Source: a virus. Taken from it: 29,509 nucleotides of DNA. The stretch spans positions 1-29,509 of IMG/VR virus record IMGVR_UViG_3300005909_000076; one strand, written 5' to 3'. Numbering within the stretch: position 1 is the stretch's first letter; every line of letters starts with the position of its first letter. Shown piece by piece: positions 28,339 to 29,509 of the stretch. Made by a program: the position numbers and the translations under genes. The notes beneath the pieces were generated by a model. The model saw only the letters and a program-made list of their open reading frames with translations, was not told where the DNA came from and did not search any database.

Positions 28339-28370
28339 GTTATATCTCCTCTGTTTTTAATTAATTTCTT

Positions 28371-28604
28371 TTACTCAGTTGCTTCTATAGCTGTTAACTT
28401 AACTTGCGCAGCAGTCTTTTGCGCTCCAAGGGAGCTTATCTGACCGTCTATGTTAGCTATTATGCTCTCTACTTGTTCTTTAGTGGTTATTGAAACAACA
28501 CCTTGGCCTATAACGGCTCCGGATGCGTCTTTAACGTCCCCTAAAATCTGATATCTATCTGTTCCTGTTGTTACTGTTTCACCTTCTATCTTTACTACTT
28601 CCAT
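28371..28604 (-). CDS. Small protein with C-terminal coiled coil (77 aa)
   Basis: A 77-residue protein with AAGGAGGTG upstream. The first half is beta-rich (VVKIEGETVTTGTDRYQILG, GQGVVSITTKEQ) and the last third is a coiled coil (IIANIDGQISSLGAQKTAAQ). Small proteins of this kind are seen in head-fibre regions. A relation to the next gene is suggested by the 'I-D-x-Q-I-x-S-L-x-A' core shared with 'I-N-L-Q-I-E-S-L-T-A'. No function is assigned. Confidence 0.6.
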   Translation of the reverse strand: MEVVKIEGETVTTGTDRYQILGDVKDASGAVIGQGVVSITTKEQVESIIANIDGQISSLGAQKTAAQVKLTAIEATE

Positions 28605-28662
28605 TTCATCTCACCTCCTTTTATTCGTAAACTATCTTAATTCTTGTACTTGCCCATTCTAA

Positions 28663-29509
28663 TTAAATAATTATCCAATTAGCATTGTTTGACATTATTT
28701 TGATATTGTCCCATTGCTCAATAGTCTGTGTTAATTCTCCATCTATTGTTTCTGTAGTAGCTCCATCAATAGTTATACTTCCTGCACCTGTATTCTTCAT
28801 TGAGTAAACTCTACCCTCTATTCCTACTGCTGTTGGTAAAGTTAGTGTAAAACTATTAGCTGTACATTCAATCTGATAATCACTTGCAGTTAAAGTATAG
28901 TTTGCTGTCTTAGCTACATAAGCGTGAGCAATAGAACCTTCTACGTGTAGAGTTGAAGTTGGACTATCTGTTCCTATTCCTACATTTCCCTTTAATGCTG
29001 TTTTTGTAATACTATCATTTCCTAATACTACTGTATTACTTCCTATACCAGTTGCATCATAACCAATTACTATTTCATTTGTATCCCCATCAGCGTTAGC
29101 TTTTGTATTAGCACCTAAATAAACTGAAGTAGTAGAAGTCGCATTTGCAGTAGAACCATCAGCTATATATCTTCCTGCTTGATATCCATTAGCTGTGTTA
29201 TAAGCTCCTGTTGTGTTTGAAAATAGAGAAGCATATCCATTAGCTGTGTTTCTATATCCAGTTGTGTTTGGATATAGAGAATACATTCCATTAGCTGTGT
29301 TATTAGCTCCTGTTGTGTTTGAACGTAGAGAATACATTCCATTGGCTGTGTTAGAATATCCTGTTGTGTTTAAAAGTAGAGATTGATATCCTATTCCAGT
29401 ATTATATGAAGCGTGATAAGTCTGAGTTGCAGTAGAACCCATAGTTAAATTACCAGCACCTCCTACAAAAGTATTAAATCCATCAGTAGTAACCGTCCCA
29501 TTATCTCCA
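28663..29509 (-). CDS. Fibre protein with tandem 17-residue repeats (5' end outside window)
   Basis: The frame is open to the right edge (GDNGTVTTDGFNTFVGGAGN before the Met at 29442), so the N-terminus is missing and at least 281 residues are present. Four consecutive 17-residue units (NTTGYSNTANGMYSLRS and variants) form a YadA-head-like or beta-roll stalk. They are followed by VVLGNDSITKTALKGNVGIGTDSP, the linker typical of phage fibres, and by a terminal beta domain (FTLTLPTAVGIEGRVYSMKN, ending NANWIII). It may be a head or tail fibre; location upstream of the protease favours a head fibre. No S74-type chaperone domain is seen. Confidence 0.75.
   Translation of the reverse strand, partial: GDNGTVTTDGFNTFVGGAGNLTMGSTATQTYHASYNTGIGYQSLLLNTTGYSNTANGMYSLRSNTTGANNTANGMYSLYPNTTGYRNTANGYASLFSNTTGAYNTANGYQAGRYIADGSTANATSTTSVYLGANTKANADGDTNEIVIGYDATGIGSNTVVLGNDSITKTALKGNVGIGTDSPTSTLHVEGSIAHAYVAKTANYTLTASDYQIECTANSFTLTLPTAVGIEGRVYSMKNTGAGSITIDGATTETIDGELTQTIEQWDNIKIMSNNANWIII
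29167..29370 (-). repeat. Four tandem 51-bp repeats in the fibre gene
   Basis: Four in-frame units of 51 bases encode NTTGxxNTANGxxSLxx. On the plus strand the phrases TCCATTAGCTGTGTT and CCTGTTGTGTTTG recur at this spacing. The upstream sequence GIGYQSLLL looks like a degenerate fifth unit. Unit number may vary by recombination, altering fibre length. Confidence 0.8.

Noticed and set aside
1-29509. tRNA genes, CRISPR arrays, insertion sequences, attachment sites
   Set aside because: No cloverleaf-like GGTTCGAATCC T-arm pattern, no regularly spaced repeats, no transposase or integrase motifs were seen on either strand by eye.

Overview
This window is a contiguous piece of a tailed double-stranded DNA phage genome (or prophage), low in GC, with tightly packed genes that often overlap at ATGA or GTGA and are usually preceded by strong AGGAGG-type ribosome binding sites. 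The long tape measure gene, the tail tube protein with no tail sheath gene, the frameshifted tail chaperones and the absence of contractile-tail baseplate genes point to a siphovirus. The head genes resemble the Mu-like set (gpI-like protease/scaffold, gp36-like and gpG-like neck proteins). The low GC, strong Shine-Dalgarno sites and M15-type endolysin suggest a low-GC Gram-positive (Bacillota-like) host, but this is inference only. Terminase, portal, integrase, DNA polymerase and tRNA genes are not in the window; terminase and portal would be expected beyond the right edge.

Left arm, plus strand (1-8783). Positions 1-6180 hold an accessory sugar/surface-modification cassette: the end of a glycosyltransferase-like gene, two small helical proteins, a 49-residue ribbon-helix-helix-like protein directly behind a sigma70-like promoter, a radical SAM/SPASM protein, a fusion of a SpsF-type cytidylyltransferase with a GT2 glycosyltransferase, two small unknown genes, a DAHP-synthase-like enzyme with an intact active site, and a zinc-finger methyltransferase with TPR repeats. 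A SNF2-type helicase follows. After a new promoter (about 7606-7640) come a coiled-coil protein and a protein resembling a phage ssDNA-binding-like family. The two arms converge on a terminator hairpin at 8795-8834.

Right arm, minus strand, read from the right edge leftwards (29509-8852): a repeat-rich fibre (partial), small coiled-coil and decoration-like genes, a TTGATA/TATAAT promoter, then the protease/scaffold, decoration protein and major capsid protein, a terminator hairpin, neck and tail-completion genes, a DUF115/Maf-like protein inserted among structural genes, the tail tube protein, tail assembly chaperones with a predicted -1 frameshift on an A10 run, the tape measure, distal tail and hub proteins, a row of small modular appendage proteins, and a lysis module (M15 endolysin and one-TM proteins).

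The most interesting reading is that the plus-strand cassette and the DUF115/Maf-like gene form one system: a DAHP-synthase-like enzyme would make a 3-deoxy-ulosonic acid, a cytidylyltransferase would activate it with CMP, and a Maf-like transferase encoded beside the tail tube gene would attach a sugar to virion protein, with a methyltransferase and a radical SAM enzyme decorating it. Each family call rests on visible motifs; the pathway itself is a hypothesis.
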